Below are positions 62,702-64,000 of a stretch of 64,000 bases of DNA, one piece after another. Each line of letters begins with the position of its first letter. The first letter of the stretch is position 1. The translations under genes were made by a program, and so were the position numbers. The DNA lies in the NCBI RefSeq assembly GCF_000743525.1, contig NZ_JQGK01000002.1, positions 124,001 through 188,000 of the forward strand, read 5' to 3'. Below the pieces are notes generated by a model, which was not told the DNA's origin, did no database searches, and was given only the letters and a program-made list of their open reading frames with translations. The DNA comes from Sulfurospirillum sp. SCADC. GTDB taxonomy: Bacteria; Campylobacterota; Campylobacteria; Campylobacterales; Sulfurospirillaceae.

Positions 62702-64000
62702 ATGCCTCTTAGCCGACTCAATACTGAGCAAAGAAGTGCCGCAACGGCACCCTCAGGACATAATCTTATCATTGCTAGTGCTGGAACGGGTAAAACCTCG
62801 ACCATTGTGGCGAGAATTGCCCATCTTTTAAATCAAGGCATTTTGCCTTCTCGTATTTTATTGCTCACTTTTACCAACAAAGCAGCGGCAGAAATGTTAG
62901 AACGCGTGGGTGTTTTCTTTGGTAAAAATATCACCTCACAAATTGAATCGGGCACGTTTCATGCAGTCAGTTACCGCCTTTTGAAAAAACTGGGTCGCAA
63001 TATTGTCCTCAAACAGCCAAAAGATCTCAAAATTTTACTTAAAAGCATTCACGACAGGCGTCGGTTTGATCATATTGACTCTACAGCAAAAGCTTATGGT
63101 GCCGCCTATCTTTATGACATTTTTTCACTTTATCAAAATAGCACGGTAACACAGAGTTTTTCCGAGTGGTTGGAGTCTAATGACAGCGAACACGGGCTCT
63201 TTTTTGATATTTACGAAGATATTTTTGAAGAGTTTCAAGCGCTGAAGCGTGAATTTGGCTATGTCGATTTTAACGATCTTTTGATCTTAATGCGCGATAC
63301 ACTCAAAACTACCGATGCGCTGAGCTTTGATGAAGTTTTGATCGATGAGTACCAAGATACCAATACCTTGCAAGGCTCACTCATTGACGCCTTTCGCTCC
63401 AAGTCGCTTTTTTGCGTGGGTGATTATGACCAGAGTATTTACGCGTTTAATGGTGCCAATATCGACATCATCGGTTCTTTTGCAACGCGTTATCCCAATG
63501 CGAATGTCTTTACGCTTAATAAAAATTACCGCTCGTCGCATAAAATTCTCTCTTTGGCTAACCGTGTCATTGAAAAAAATCCAAGGCTGTATGAAAAAAG
63601 GCTTGAAGTCACACGTGATGGAGCCTTTGAAGCGCCAAAACTCCTCATTTACGATGAGCTTTTTTCGCAGTATCAGTCCATATCAACCCTGATTAAACAC
63701 TCAACACATGCACCTGCTGACATCGCCGTTATTTTTCGCAATAACTCAACCGCCGATGGTATTGAAGCGACGCTTCGGGAACAAGGCATTGCCTGTAAGC
63801 GCAAAGGGGGCATTAGTTTTTTTGACTCCGCTGAAGTGAAAGCGATGCTTGATTTGGTGGGTGTGGTGGTCAATCCTAAAGATATGATGGCGTTTATCCA
63901 TAGTTTTGAATACGCGAGAGGTGTGGGAAGTTCGCTCTCCAAAGAGCTGTTTGATGGGCTTTTTAAACTGGGCGATGGCAACATTTACCAAGGGTTTTTT
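62702..64000 (+). CDS. UvrD/Rep-type superfamily 1A DNA helicase (partial, right edge)
   Basis: The first 433 residues of a DNA helicase. Walker A is ASAGTGKTS at residues 25-33, motif Ia LLTFTNKAAAEM, the DEYQDTN Walker B at about 217-223, then CVGDYDQSIYAFNGA and LNKNYRSS. The set is typical of UvrD/Rep/PcrA. The frame is open to the window end. The ATG follows AGGAAACC. It translocates 3'-5' in repair or replication restart. Confidence 0.93.
   Translation, partial: MPLSRLNTEQRSAATAPSGHNLIIASAGTGKTSTIVARIAHLLNQGILPSRILLLTFTNKAAAEMLERVGVFFGKNITSQIESGTFHAVSYRLLKKLGRNIVLKQPKDLKILLKSIHDRRRFDHIDSTAKAYGAAYLYDIFSLYQNSTVTQSFSEWLESNDSEHGLFFDIYEDIFEEFQALKREFGYVDFNDLLILMRDTLKTTDALSFDEVLIDEYQDTNTLQGSLIDAFRSKSLFCVGDYDQSIYAFNGANIDIIGSFATRYPNANVFTLNKNYRSSHKILSLANRVIEKNPRLYEKRLEVTRDGAFEAPKLLIYDELFSQYQSISTLIKHSTHAPADIAVIFRNNSTADGIEATLREQGIACKRKGGISFFDSAEVKAMLDLVGVVVNPKDMMAFIHSFEYARGVGSSLSKELFDGLFKLGDGNIYQGFF

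Overview
The window looks like chromosomal DNA of a free-living or anaerobic member of the Campylobacterota (Epsilonproteobacteria), most likely Sulfurospirillum or a close relative. The reasons are gene content and protein style: a tatB-tatC-queA block, ppiD-ftsA-ftsZ, rsmH followed by a short FtsL-like gene, many chemotaxis and c-di-GMP proteins, NnrS-type membrane proteins, and moderate-to-low GC with Lys/Glu/Ile-rich proteins. The genus is an inference. No tRNA, rRNA, CRISPR array or intact insertion sequence was seen.

Layout. 1-2.3 kb (minus): a KdpD/KdpE-like two-component system overlapping a TrkH/KtrB-type K+ transporter that runs off the left edge. 2.4-8.4 kb (plus): TonB-dependent receptor, small membrane protein, acyl-CoA synthetase, beta-CASP nuclease. 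8.5-13.1 kb: hybrid histidine kinase, HD-GYP response regulator and periplasmic binding protein in one overlapping operon, then a miniature flagellar rod-like protein. 13.45-15.45 kb: an AT-rich accessory island with an orphan asparagine-synthetase-like gene and fragments. 15.4-17.7 kb (minus): tatB-tatC-queA. 17.8-22 kb: GGDEF-EAL protein and purL. 22-24.8 kb (minus): a 26-codon small ORF, two tandem NlpC/P60 lipoproteins and a PatB-like C-S lyase. 24.8-28.8 kb: TerB-DnaJ protein, thioesterase, DsbA/DsbB-like pair, purH. 28.9-30.8 kb: DUF2249, a His-rich membrane protein and a DUF59 gene behind an FNR-like box. 30.9-36.5 kb: STAS-like protein with a haem-motif chemoreceptor, ABC-F ATPase, second chemoreceptor. 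36.7-43.2 kb: M48 protease, prmC, DUF4149, then ftsZ-ftsA-ppiD (minus). 43.3-47.2 kb: bioA, rsmH, ftsL-like, rmuC. 47.3-49.5 kb: a broken Cache-HD-GYP gene. 49.6-53.8 kb: copA-copZ, nnrS, tpx. 54-57.7 kb: RhuM-Fic, DUF1737, a nonsense-interrupted isochorismatase-family gene and an NlpC/P60-M15 lipoprotein. 57.8-64 kb: Pif1/RecD-like helicase, unknown protein, FliL-like protein, NifX/NafY-like protein, an ExeA/MshM-type ATPase cluster, and a UvrD/Rep helicase cut by the right edge.

The strongest unexplained signal is not a gene. The palindrome TTTACATGTAAA and close forms are scattered through the whole window: I count 41 copies of the TACATGTA core by eye, 31 of them extended to TTACATGTAA, against roughly two and well under one expected by chance. 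Copies lie in both coding and intergenic DNA, in genes of unrelated function, and are read mostly as Leu-His-Val or (Phe/Leu)-Thr-Cys-Lys/Asn, so selection appears to act on the DNA. This resembles the highly iterated palindromes of cyanobacteria. Other points of interest are a probable AUA start codon for queA, several decayed signalling or enzyme genes, a conserved-looking 26-residue ORF sharing a terminator with purL, a rod protein reduced to its two ends, and an operator-like repeat array in front of the solitary RhuM-Fic gene.
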